Source: Lepidurus packardi (Eukaryota > Arthropoda > Branchiopoda > Notostraca > Triopsidae). From it: a stretch of 64,000 nt of DNA. Below the pieces are notes generated by a model. The model made no database searches. It was not told where the DNA came from and worked only from the letters and a program-made list of their open reading frames with translations. Below are positions 13,992 to 24,640 of the stretch, one piece after another (position 1 is the stretch's first letter; every line of letters starts with the position of its first letter). A program made the position numbers and the translations under genes. The DNA lies in contig JAKZAN010000233.1 in the NCBI GenBank assembly GCA_023053545.1, positions 1 through 64,000 on the forward strand. Reading direction: 5' to 3'.

Positions 13992-14119
13992 TTCACTGGC
14001 GACTATTACGAACTTTAAGTTTATATTTGTAAACACTATCTGCTACAGCCTCATTTTCAGAAATAATAATCAGTATTGGTATAAATCGAATTTAGCCCAG
14101 TAGAAGTACGTCACAGACT

Positions 14120-14395
14120 TCAACCGCAGGAAGGCCCCCGAGAGCACCCCCCGTGCACTCCTTTGGCGTTGACGTACAGCGACAAACACTCAGGGTCTAT
14201 GAATGCGCTGATCTGCGTAGACTCGGTATTTTTAACGAGTTTTCCTCGGTAAATCAGATCACAGTCTTGGATGGCTCCTTAAAGCAAGGATACAATTTTG
14301 ATTTTGAGGATCTGCAGAGTATCACTGGGACAATAGTCGAGACGGAGTGTTTTGCCAAAGTAGGTTGTGACTTGAAACTGTTTGGATGGCTCCAT
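14120..14395 (-). CDS. Small ubiquitin-fold protein
   Basis: A 91-codon frame opens MEPSKQFQVTTYFGKTLRLDY and follows a ubiquitin-like plan: a beta hairpin, a helix around ILKIKIVSLL, the LIYRGKLVKN turn (compare LIFAGKQLED), and a last strand LSLYVNAKGV. A Gly-Gly lies at the expected end of the fold, followed by a short tail before TGA. The tail begins inside a run of six C on the plus strand (14147-14152), the same context that breaks frame in two other genes. With one base fewer, the frame would run on with a hydrophobic stretch to a TGA just before the OXA1 ATG. Whether it is a conjugated modifier or an adaptor cannot be told. Confidence 0.6.
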
Positions 14396-14786
14396 CAGAG
14401 CTGAGTTTTTGTTTAGAGTGGATATATTGGGAAGCACAAATGGAATTCAAAATTTATTTTAGTGACCGACCCATAGGATATAGCATAGGACAGCAGAGCT
14501 CTTTTTTATTTGCTTTGGGATATTTTAGGCCATTAACTTATTGCTTGAGCTGAGTTTGGCTGTCATCCCTTGTTTTACTACACTCCTCTATTACCAGGGA
14601 GTGCCGTCAAAGACTGCCAGCCAGAACCAACCATATTAATGGCACCATTACATACAGAAAGGCGTACCACAAAATATCCTCGGATCAGATGCAGAGTACG
14701 TGCACTATTAGAGCACAGCTTATGGTGATTGACTTATATTATATTAAATAGACTCTCAATAACTTCCTCCATCCACGATTATAGAC
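14396..14786. other. Gap between genes, possible small membrane frame
   Basis: About 390 bases with no confident gene. The minus strand near 14600-14690 reads a very hydrophobic stretch (WYAFLYVMVPLIWLVLAGS), but neither a clean start nor consistent splicing into a closed frame was found. It may be a tiny single-span membrane protein or chance. Confidence 0.3.
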
Positions 14787-15056
14787 ATGAACAGCAAGCC
14801 CTCAGACGATCAGCTTAAGCAGGCTATTGACGCAATCTTCATCAAGTACGACACTGATAAGAGCCAGTCGTTGGAGTTCGCCGAAGTCAAGAACGTCATC
14901 AACGATGCCTTCAATAATATGAAAAATCCTAAGCCCGTCACCGATGAGGACGTGAAGAAGTTTCTAGGCGCTGTGGACCAGAACAGCGACGGTAAGATCA
15001 CCAAGACTGAACTCTTCAACATCTTCAAGAGAATCATTGACTCTCATTACAAATGA
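14787..15056 (+). CDS. Small two-EF-hand calcium-binding protein
   Basis: A complete 89-residue protein with no TAA/TAG codons. It has two canonical 12-residue loops: DTDKSQSLEFAE (residues about 25-36) and DQNSDGKITKTE (about 66-77). Both keep acidic or polar ligands at positions 1, 3, 5 and the closing Glu at 12, so both should bind calcium. The size and paired hands resemble calmodulin-half or calbindin-like proteins; ciliates have many. The start ATG is preceded by an AT-rich leader, and a short AT-rich spacer follows. Confidence 0.88.
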   Translation: MNSKPSDDQLKQAIDAIFIKYDTDKSQSLEFAEVKNVINDAFNNMKNPKPVTDEDVKKFLGAVDQNSDGKITKTELFNIFKRIIDSHYK

Positions 15057-15714
15057 TTTGTCCCTTCATATATCTCCATCATAAACCATCCATATTCCCT
15101 AACTATCACCTACACCATTCTTCTATCGACCTCCTTGTGTTATGGCTAAGGAACTCCAGAGCAGCCGAAAATCTTGTTCTTGAGACAAGACCTGCGCTTC
15201 CAAATAGTAACAGAAGCAGGTACCAGCGCACTGATAATTGCAGAACTCGATGGATAATGCGTTGAATGTCCAAAGGTGTTGATAGAGCTTTGCAAGTGAT
15301 CAGTGAAATACTGAGCAGTAGGAAGTCTTTATTCGAAATATTGATGAATAGATCAATTTCTTAAAAGAATGATGGATAAGAAAATCACAACAGTACATGC
15401 ATATTACCCGGAGCAGCGAGTCGAGAGTGTGTTTAGGAGGTGGGAATAGATTGGGAGGAGTGGGAGGTGGGTAGAGAAGAAGTAGTTTTAAAGGATCCTG
15501 AGAGACAGGACACACTAGGGGTGGTTCAAAAATCCCTAGACCCCACAAGAACGTTCTGTTGGTATGCGGACTGATAAAAGTGAAGTGTGCAATTCGGTTA
15601 TTTAATTCTTGTCTTTAGAAAATCCAAATATTCATCGATCTCGAATATTGAGCTCGATGCGGATATTACTATAATTAATCATACGAATTCACCAACAATC
15701 AGTCACACCCCTCA
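15057..15714. other. Intergenic region with a G-rich tract
   Basis: About 650 bases without a supported gene. Around 15437-15475 the plus strand has four runs of three or more G with loops of roughly 4-8 bases. A minus-strand open frame here was rejected as low-complexity chance. The last 100 bases are AT-rich and presumably the promoter of importin beta. Confidence 0.45.
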
Positions 15715-18385
15715 ATGATTACCCTCATCGAACAGGTCCTCTTCTCCAAGGACACCAACTCCATCAAGGTTGCAGAGGCCAGGCTCATGGACTATAAGAA
15801 GCAACACCCCCAGCAGTTTCTCACTGAGCTCGTCATCCTCCTCGCTGATGAGAACTCCAAACCCGAAATCAGGCAGATTGCAGGAGTACTCTTCAAAAAA
15901 TCGGCAGTCGAAAAAGTAAATTGTCATTTGAATTCCTCTCCCGCACACCTTCAGTAAACCAACAGTCTGAACCCAATGTGGATTTGCTTGTCCAGAGAAG
16001 TACGAGAGGACATTAAGAATAAACTGTTAAATACCCTTATGACTCCGAATCCCCTTGCGAAGCGTGCTTCGGCTGATGTAACACCACACTTTAGACTCTG
16101 TCTCATCACAATGACTAAATAGGCAATCGCAACCATTAGTAGCGTAGAGTTGCCCCTAGGCCAGTGGCAGGAAATCATCAATATACTAGTCAACAATAGC
16201 AAGCACACCGATAGAGAAGTGCGACTCGCTGCTATTCTGACGCTCGGTTTCATGTGCGAGCAATTCAAATAGATGAAATCTGAGTTCATCAGCACCCAGC
16301 AAGCAGAGGCAGTCCTGGTCGGCATTTTGATGGGTATCAAGTAGAACACTGGTGAGATCAGAGACATCTCTCTAAAGGCATTAAGAGACTCTCTACAATT
16401 TATGACTCCTCTCATGCAAAGCAAACAGCATCGAGACTTGACGATCAGTCAAATTCTGGAGGTGATCGGCCAGCAAAGCATTGAGGAGAATACCCGGGTA
16501 GTTGCGTTAGAAGGATTAACTGAATTTGTGAGATGGAACTATCTGCATTTGGAGTTGTACTTGGGATACATCTTCACAGCCACTTCTGAGTATATTAAGG
16601 ATAAAAAGTCGACTAAGTTATCAAAACTAGCTATGGAAGCCTGGGATTCCATTGCTACCTAGTATTCTGATTTGAAGGACTCAGGCAAGAGTAACCCTAC
16701 CAATTACTTGAGTGGCGATCTCTTGGTATCCCTAGTTCAGATGCTGCTAGATAACCTTGTCGTCGTGGAAAACGACGAAGATGACGAATAGAATACAGTC
16801 AGAGCGGCAGCATACAGGGCTTTGTGCAGTATTGGCCAAGTAAATGCAAATCAGATTGCAAGTATAGTGACGGATTTCGTCGCAAGGACAATTACACATC
16901 CTGACTGGAAATTTAGGCAGGCAGGACTGAAGGCTTTCTGTGCTTTACTAGAGGGTCTTGAAGAACGTAAGATGAAGGATGCTATCAATTCTGTGTTAGT
17001 GGAATTCCTCCGGTTGCTTAATGATAATAGCTCTTACGTACAACAGTCTGCGGGATTTAGTCTTAGTAAGATTTCGTAGTTCTTCCCTGAGTGCTTCACT
17101 GATAATTCTAAGTTCTCTGAAATCCTCTAGCATCTGATGACTCATTTGGGCAAAAAACCAGCGCTATCCATTGAAATATGCAAGGTGATTCAGAACTTAG
17201 CTATTGAGTCCGAAAATTCCCAGGCCCCTAACCCTGTCATCAAGCAGTATATCGATAAGATTCTAGGTTTGCTGATTGAGAATGGGCTCAGAGATGTTGA
17301 CAAGACCGAGTTTAATCTAATAACAAACAGTTTTATTACTGCCATCACGGTTATAAGTGCCTGTCATGACCCTGTCATCAGCCTCAAGTATTTGAATCTG
17401 ACTCTTGCTGCTTTCCCAAAAAGTTACTAGTTGGGAGCCAGAACTAGTACCGTCCAATGTGGTCTGCTGACTGTCATCCATGTAAATTCCTTCTCTTATC
17501 ATTCTAAACTCACATATAGTCTCTACTGATGGCCCTCAACAGCGCCAGCATACCATTAGAACAAGCCGCGGCTGAACAATGCTACATCACGGTGGAAACC
17601 TTGTTCAGACACTATAATGATGTTACTTCTGACGGACTTTATGTGCTTGGAGCATTGGCAGTCCATCTCCCGAATAATATAGCCTTCTTGGAAAAGTGCT
17701 GGCCCTTCATCTAACACTCCCTCAGCAAAGTTAATGAACCGGAGCTATTTAGAGCTGCTCTGGGTGCGATCATGGATTTGGCCCGGGCAATCGGCGATGC
17801 TTTCAAGCCCTACCTTCCGATCATGGACAAGCTGCTGGACGCTATCCAGCTGCCCGAGTTCGACAGGAATAACAAGCTCAGCATATTCACTTGCGTGGGA
17901 GACATATATTTGTCCTGTGCGGAGTCGGCTCTCCCTTACGTCTCAAAAACCATGAACGTCTTCAAAATTGCCTATCAAGGAGCCATCATGCTTTCAGGTA
18001 ATGCTACTTTCCGACAGAATATTAATGTGCAGACACCGATTTCTAGTATTCCGAACAGTTAAAAGAAGCCCTCGTGGAGGCAACGACCTGTGTTCTACAC
18101 GGTTTATCCAGCGAGGAGAAGGTCAACCCTGACTTCGCAGAGAGGATAGACGATGTGTTCGAGTTCGTGAGGCTAAGCTGTGCGATTAAGATGCGTCCAA
18201 CTGTGGAGTACGTGAAGCAATCTGTACTGCTGTTGATGGACATCTGCAAGTTCTACCCCGAACAGACCCGCAGCAAAACCAAAAGCCCCTTTATTCTGGA
18301 ACTGGTGGAGATTCTGAAAAAGCACAACAAGAAAAACCAGGAGTACGAACATGTGATCATCTACTGTAAACAAATAATGCAGTGA
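15715..18385 (+). CDS. KPNB1: Importin subunit beta (karyopherin beta 1)
   Basis: Nuclear import receptor of HEAT repeats, 852 residues, close to the family's usual length of about 870. Introns are at 15916-15954 (39 nt), 17482-17519 (38 nt) and 17998-18032 (35 nt). Helical repeats run throughout, for example REVREDIKNKLLNTL, EVRLAAILTLGFMCEQF, WKFRQAGLKAFCALLEG and SSYVQQSAGFSLSKIS. The repeat carrying the acidic loop (VVENDEDDE) corresponds to the acidic loop of HEAT 8 that contacts importin alpha. Known role: carries importin alpha with cargo through the nuclear pore and releases it on binding RanGTP. The last exon (LKEALVEATTCVLHGL onward) fits the family C-terminus. Confidence 0.9.
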
Positions 18386-18737
18386 CAGGGCTGCAGATGT
18401 AGTTATCTATTCAAACCCGCCTCTACACCCTATTCTATGCGGTCCATTTATTCAGGATCAATTACTTCAATTCCATTTTAATCCTAAAAGAACGCAGCTA
18501 TTATTCACATAGACACGCAGCGAGGTTGGCTTTAACTACGCTGTATCCTCCACAGCATGGAACCAATCCAATTGGTGAGTCACTAACACGTCTTTCTTAA
18601 CTTCAGAAGATCCAAAATTCGACTCTTGAATTGAACCAGTTCTCGTGAGGCTCTCCGAGTATTATGAAAAACCTTCGAGAACCACCTGTGAATAATGTAG
18701 GGCATAGATATTAGGAAAGCGGGGAGTGTTTGAACTT
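18386..18737. other. Spacer between importin beta and tRNA-Val
   Basis: About 350 bases of moderate AT content. No coding frame, repeat or RNA gene was recognised. Confidence 0.5.
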
Positions 18738-18810
18738 GTTCAATTGGTGTAGTGGTTATCACATCTGCTTAACACGCAGAAGGTCCCAGGTTCAATCCCT
18801 GGATTAAACA
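18738..18810 (+). tRNA. tRNA-Val (anticodon AAC)
   Basis: A 73-base cloverleaf. The anticodon stem TCTGC/GCAGA encloses the loop TTAACAC, with AAC at 18771-18773. The T arm is CCAGG-TTCAATC-CCTGG, and the D arm includes the A box TGGTGTAGTGG. The acceptor 5' strand GTTCAAT pairs with ATTAAAC except for one C-A mismatch at position 4. A run of five T follows within a few bases, a pol III terminator. No intron and no encoded CCA. Confidence 0.92.
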
Positions 18811-18989
18811 AATTTTTATACAACTCTTATTCGTGTCTGGTAGGTTATGGTATCATCGGCAATCTTCTCAATAGCTGGGACCAATATAGGGCTCATGGGT
18901 GCCTTGTATCGAATGCCAAGGACACCCTCAGGTCAATATGCGATGATAGAGCAACATAGATGGGAGGAAGGAGGTGAGTGTTCGAACAT

Positions 18990-19062
18990 GTCTAATTGGT
19001 GTAGTGGTTATCACGTCTGCTTCACACGCAGAAGGTCCCAGGTTCAATCCCTGGATTAAACA
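18990..19062 (+). tRNA. tRNA-Val (anticodon CAC)
   Basis: A near copy of the valine tRNA about 250 bases upstream, with the same D and T arms and the same 3' acceptor strand, but anticodon CAC at 19023-19025. Its acceptor mismatch is C-A at position 3 rather than 4. Short flanking similarity (a GAGTGTT.GAAC stretch before each gene) points to a local duplication. A run of six T follows directly, a pol III terminator. Confidence 0.92.
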
Positions 19063-19250
19063 GTTTTTTGCTGATCGGGGACCAAGAATTCAGGAGTGGG
19101 ATTTGGGATGGCGAGGTGGGGACATCGTTATGGGTCGAAATAGAGTATTTTTTGTGGGAGATTCGGAGCAGAGCCATACTCTAGACATAATTTTTATTTG
19201 ACGAATTGTTAATTTGAATCACTTATTTGCAACCTTCACCCTTCATCAAA

Positions 19251-21248
19251 ATGAACTCGTCACGCTCAGGCCGCTCCAAACCCCAACTCTACATCCAGAC
19301 TGAATTCGATTCCGATGAAGACTCGACTGAACACCTCCCCCCCGCTTTCACTCCCCTAGAAGTCGTCGAAAATACCTTGCAACAACACCCTCAGAACTCA
19401 AGCATCTCTAAAATGCACAACCCAGAGCAAGTCTACCAGCATACTCAGGAGTTTAAGCGTGCACTCATGCATACGGATACTAATAACACCTATAATACAG
19501 CCGCACACCCAGAATCCCCCCCGGCCCATACCTCCAACATCAAACAAACCTATAAAACCCATCACTTAAATAAGAACAAGCTTCAAGACTCTTCCTTCCA
19601 ATAACACAACCGCGCATCTTCTATCGCAAACAATCGTTAAGCTCGACCACTCCTAACACGGCAGACCAAGAATGAGCGCCAATTCAATATCCCTCCTCTG
19701 AGCCTGCAGAACTAGTCCCGCTAGACAGCTATACAGACGCTGACTGTCTTCTACCACATCTGGTACCACAAGGTTGCTACCCACTTTCTGCAAAACATGA
19801 AGTCTATTCCAAAACTTACTCGCCAAATCGTCAATAAAAGTCGTCAGAACCTCCTGCCTCGCAGCAAAACTCTTCAGAAGGGTCTTTCAGACTTATGCAA
19901 AAATACTCACACCTTGCATCATTGCGAGAGTGCTGAATATGTGCGTGGGAACTCCTATCGCCAAAACAATAGAGAACCGCACTACAGAAACAGAAACAAA
20001 AGAACCCTATCTTAAGATTCTGATCAGAGTGTAGAAAGGGCTCGGTTACTGCACGAAATTGTGGATAAGCTGAAGTCTTCCAGGCAGTAGAGCCAGAGAT
20101 CCTTGGTGCTGGACCAAACGTAGTATGAAGAGAAAAGGAAAAATATTAAACTCTAGACTAAGCTGGATCGTATTGAAACAATGCTCAAAGAAATCAAGCG
20201 AGTCAATCAGGCTAGCACCCAACAGTCTGCCATCCGCGTTGCCTCTCATGGTATCGCAGCCGCCACCCGCCCCAAAAAATAGCCCATAGTCAACGATTCT
20301 AAAAAGCATTCCCAGCCAGCTTAGAGCCGTCTACACCATCACATACACTATTATCAAAACTATTCCAATCGATCCCATTCAAAGGTTGAGACTCCCAATA
20401 ATCCTACAAATTAGAATATTCCTCGCCAGACTTCTGCAAGCAAGTCTGACAGCATAGCATACGCAGAGGTGCGCAACTCCGTCAAGTCTTCTGATCTTCC
20501 AACTTCCCAAGGCTTAAAGAAGTAACCAAGTCTTTTTTTGATGCAACCCTATGTCTGTCCTCCAACATCTGTCGAGCCAGCGTTTGGCGTTAATGCAAGT
20601 ACCCAATATCTGATCAGATAGCCCAACAACAGCATCAACAATAGGACGAGTCAGCTCAAGGGATCAACCGAATATAATACAAGCTATCACACTGCTCCTT
20701 CATCGTTTAACAATCATATGGTTGGTCAAGCGAAGTCGAACAGCTTGACGAGCAGTATGGGATATTCATAGCTGGCTAAATTTAGTTTTAACCCGATCGC
20801 TAATTCAGGGAGGCTGCTGGAAAACTTCAATACTAATGTGCCTAGCTACCCAATAAAAATACCTGAGCATAACTAAAAACGATATGTACAATCAAATGCG
20901 GCGTTCCTTTCCTCGCATCTGCCTCCACAATCATATACCAAACAAATGCACATGATTCCCCAGTCCTCTGTGTCTATCTTCCCTCATTCTAATATGAGAA
21001 ACATAGGTCAGTCTGTCAGTCTGTCCTACTCAAATGTGCACCCTAATCCTGTTGGTAGTATAATTCGGCCTTCACAGGTCGTATCGGCTTTCGGGCATCT
21101 GCCAATCCAACTTAGTAGGATGACTTCGGGTGGTGCTTGTCCAAATTGTGGACACGAATGCGCTAAGCCAGGTACTCAAAGCCAGAGCGTTAGTTTCGTC
21201 CGTAAATGTGGACAGCTACCTCAGAACACCCAGACTAAGCTTGCATGA
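19251..21248 (+). CDS. Low-complexity Ser/Asn/His-rich protein, unknown
   Basis: One frame of 665 codons from ATG to TGA with no intron. Composition is dominated by Ser, Asn, Gln, His and Pro, with a short helical stretch near residues 265-320 (DRIETMLKEIKRVNQ). Near the C-terminus CPNCGHEC could be half of a zinc site. TAA/TAG codons are frequent. Low complexity makes family assignment impossible by eye. The open length, far above chance when TGA is the only stop, is the main evidence that it is real. Confidence 0.6.
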
Positions 21249-21357
21249 TGGGTCTTTATTTCTATGTGATCAACTGGATTGGTCGACTATAATTTTATTT
21301 TGTGATAAAACTTTGCCACCTATTCAATTCTCGAAGTGTTAATACGAGGATAGAGCC

Positions 21358-21873
21358 ATGCAGATCAGTCCGATGCAAAGGGGTCCTGCTTTTGAGCAAC
21401 AACGAGTTCTTGATTATCGAAACCACGTCCAGAAAATGCACGAGATTCTGTCCAAAAAACCCTTGCGCCTCACCACCCCTCGTTCTCATTCCAAAAACTC
21501 TAATGCCCCGTTCACTAAACGCGAAAAAGCAATCACAATTGACAACCAGGTGCTCTTCCACAGACTCGTAAATATCTCCAGTCGCAAAATCACGGAGCCC
21601 GAAAGTATGTCTCCTGCGGCTGAAGCATTAAAAAAGTACAAGCAACAAGCTAGAGAGCGCAAGAATTAGTAACTTCGTCAGCAGAATGCTCACTTAGTTA
21701 TGAGATTGGCTCGGTGCATCACGCAAAAAGGATCCATGTCTCGAGATTTAGATGAACACTAGAAGAAGCTAAATACTATAAGATCAAGGATCTAGGCGGA
21801 GAATAGTCGGACAAGCAGGAGAGCACCAAGCGTCATTCTACCCAAAATCAAATCATCAGAGCTTTTTAAATGA
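21358..21873 (+). CDS. CFAP97/hemingway-like ciliary protein
   Basis: A 171-residue protein opening MQISPMQRGPAFEQQRVLDY. The order of features resembles CFAP97D proteins: an early R..VLDYRNHVQKMHEIL segment, then a Thr-Pro region, then KREKAITIDNQVLFHRLVNI, comparable to the family's conserved I-x-R-D-N-x-x-L-L-x-K-M/L core. A Lys/Arg-rich helix with EKKLNTIRSRIEAEN follows. CFAP97 members are linked to axoneme assembly and tubulin binding. The match rests on pattern memory and is tentative. The gene follows the low-complexity gene by 109 bases on the same strand. Confidence 0.5.
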
Positions 21874-22129
21874 ATGGGACTTATGGAGTAATTATTGGGT
21901 TCCCCGATACCCGTTGGAGGAATTGGCGGAGAGGGGTTGTTCAGCGATTAACTAACTTATTGTATGGTTGGGCAGCGCCAATGGTGTTGGAGCCTTTGGG
22001 TCGTGGGCTCTTATTTACGAATAGAGTGGTCTACCAGATCGAAAAATACTCTTTTTAATTAATAAACGAATTCTTTACTTTCATACAATTTTATTTCAAA
22101 ATACAGCCCATCCACTCAGGTTTAATCAA

Positions 22130-24498
22130 ATGGGACAGTTCTTCAGTGTTGATAAGCACGTCTCCAACCTCGATGATATACTCTAGCTCAACCCAAGGCT
22201 CCTCGCCCATACAAAGTTCTAGCCCTCTGTGCCCCCTCAGATCACACATCACCTCAAGGTATACTGACCCAATTCATCACTCCGTAGATATGGAAATTCT
22301 TTGAGTAAGACTCCAAAAGTCGAGCTATCAACTGCATTCCGCTTAGCCTATCCGGTCTATCAACCATCCCTCTCTCGTGGAACGAGTATGAATCATACCT
22401 GGTGCTGTTGGTCAACCAAAAAAATAACAACGACTCCATAGCTTCGAACAAACGAAAAATTTAGCCCATTCCCGAGGCTATTTTCCAGACAGTCGAATTT
22501 GGTGCGGCTGCTTTGACTCCTCGTGGCCTACGGACAAGTGCGGCTGACAACTCGGCTGGGAGTGCAGGACATCCGAACCTTCCCAATGCTAATCACAACA
22601 ATAATGCAGAAAATATATCGCAAACGCTCTAAGCGTCTTTGGACTACCAACTGTATGTGTACAATGGCAAAAAATGCTGCCCTCAAGTTAGAGCATGCGC
22701 GTTCGGAAAATGTTTCTAACTGGAAAAACTCATCGCATCATCAGATCAGATGCTTCCCATTCTCTTCGGAGGAGGAGTCATAAGAAACAAAAAACTGCAG
22801 AAAGGGTCCGTAATCCAGTTAACTAAAGAGGACGTCATGGGCAGAAACCCTTCTAGCTTCATGAATTCCGTCGATATCCTCAACTGTGTCTACTTCAACT
22901 CATATCACAGTCCCATCGCTAATATCCTCAACCTTATCGCCAGGCCTATTATGATCGTTCAAGCAGCCCAGAATCCTGAGCCCAAGAAACAGCCAGTGGG
23001 CATACCTCCTCTCCTGAAGATCGGTGCTTCCGGCACAGCCACCCTCAGTAACAACTGGGTCCCTCCTTTGCCTACAGTGCAAATTCCCGCATCTATCGCT
23101 CATAATAGTAATGGGGCATCAGGGCAAGGGAATTCCAATCATCCAAAGCTGCTCAAAACACCTTTACTTAATCTATCACTGAAGCCTTTCGAACAAACTC
23201 GTTATGAACAAATCGAAGAAGAGACGACGAATGGAATAATAAACTTCGACATTCGAGCTACAGCTAGACACGAACTCAAGATGGAGAGATTCTAAAACGA
23301 ATGCACAGAAATCGTAGAAGGACTCTATGTCTCAGGGGAAAAGGTTGCCAAGGATTTAGAGACTCTCAACAAAAAGGAGATCACCCACGTCGTCAACTGT
23401 GCTGCCGATTACTGCTAAAACTGGTTCGAGTCCGACGGCATTAACTATATTGCCTTCTTTCTGAAAGACTCCCAAAACTAAAGCATCGAGTGCTTATTTT
23501 ATCGTGTTATAGAGTTCATAGACGAAGCTCTCAGGAATAAAAACCGAGTTCTGGTGCATTGCATCCAGGGTATCAGCAGATCGGTCACGATGATCATTGC
23601 ATACGTCATGTTCACCATGAAATTCGACTACAAGACTGCTGAAGCCTTTGTCAAGCAAAGAAGAGGAGTCGCCAGCCCGAACAATGGATTCATGGTGGAG
23701 CTAATACAGTTCCACAAAAGACTGTATGAGGATTTCCACTCGCTGCCGAGCCCTCGAATCTTCTTGGTGTCATCACATTGTAGATAGACACCCGAGATTA
23801 TCACTGCACGCCTGCTCAAGTATCAGATTTATGAGAAAAGAAAGAATGTAGGACTCGACTGCAGAGGCCTGTATATCATCCAGACAGAGCAGAGCCTGCA
23901 TTTGTGGATCGGCAGCAAGTGTGATGGCGCCAGACTCGATAAGTATTTTGCCTATGCTCAAGAGTATATAAGGAAGCTGCAGAAATACGAAAAAGCACCC
24001 AAGGGTAACGTCAATATGGTGGCTCAGGGAGAAGAAGGCGACGACTTCTACAAAATGTGGGGGCTCGACGCAGTACCACCCATCTATGAAAACCCAGAGT
24101 ATAACAACTTGTTTCCGCTGATTCAACCAGACGGCATACAGGTCCTCAAGCCCGGGGCCAACCGCAAACACTTTAGCAACGAAGCCGAAGACGATGAAGA
24201 CCCGAAGGAAAGAATTAAATACAAGCTTTTTATCTATCCTGACGCTACGAAAGCTCTAGGAGTTTTCGAAAGCGAAGACCTGAGCGGTGTGAGCATTCTA
24301 TTCAAGGAAAGCAACCGAGAACAGCTGGAGTGTTTCCTGTGGCGAGAGCGCGACAGCAGCGTGATGGAAGAAGAGGAGAAGTAGTTCCTAGATTTCTTGG
24401 TGCAGAAGTACTACGGGTACATCCCTGGGAAGAACATCTATCTGTATAACGAGCAAGAAGGGCGGGAGTCGCCTGAGTTTTTGGACTGTTTCCAGTGA
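22130..24498 (+). CDS. Dual-specificity phosphatase joined to a gelsolin-like segment
   Basis: A 779-residue protein with one 29-nt intron (22259-22287). It starts MGQFFS, a plausible N-myristoylation signal. An N-terminal region around YQLYVYNGKKC and GGGVIRNKKL is gelsolin-like. The phosphatase domain has the conserved DSP order: IVEGLYVSGEKVAKD, VVNCAADYCENWF, LKDSQNESIECLF, and the signature HCIQGISRS with catalytic Cys near 23563. After the phosphatase, a segment with IIQTEQSLHLWIGSKCD looks like a gelsolin repeat. DSP plus gelsolin recalls plant MKP1, a MAP kinase phosphatase. Predicted to dephosphorylate a kinase and to bind actin or membranes; both are inference. Confidence 0.82.
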
Positions 24499-24640
24499 GA
24501 CCTCTCTATATTTTTTCTTGTTGAAAAACTATTTTTCTACACAAGTAGCATACCTTCAAGCGGAAAAGCTTCGAATCGAACTGTGATTGGATAACCCAAA
24601 CAAATATTAATATCGAGAATACGATCATATGTATATGTAC

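Noticed and set aside
15300-15548. Minus-strand frame with Pro/Leu-rich translation
   Set aside because: It has no proper ATG and owes its openness to the G-rich tract; no protein-like pattern.
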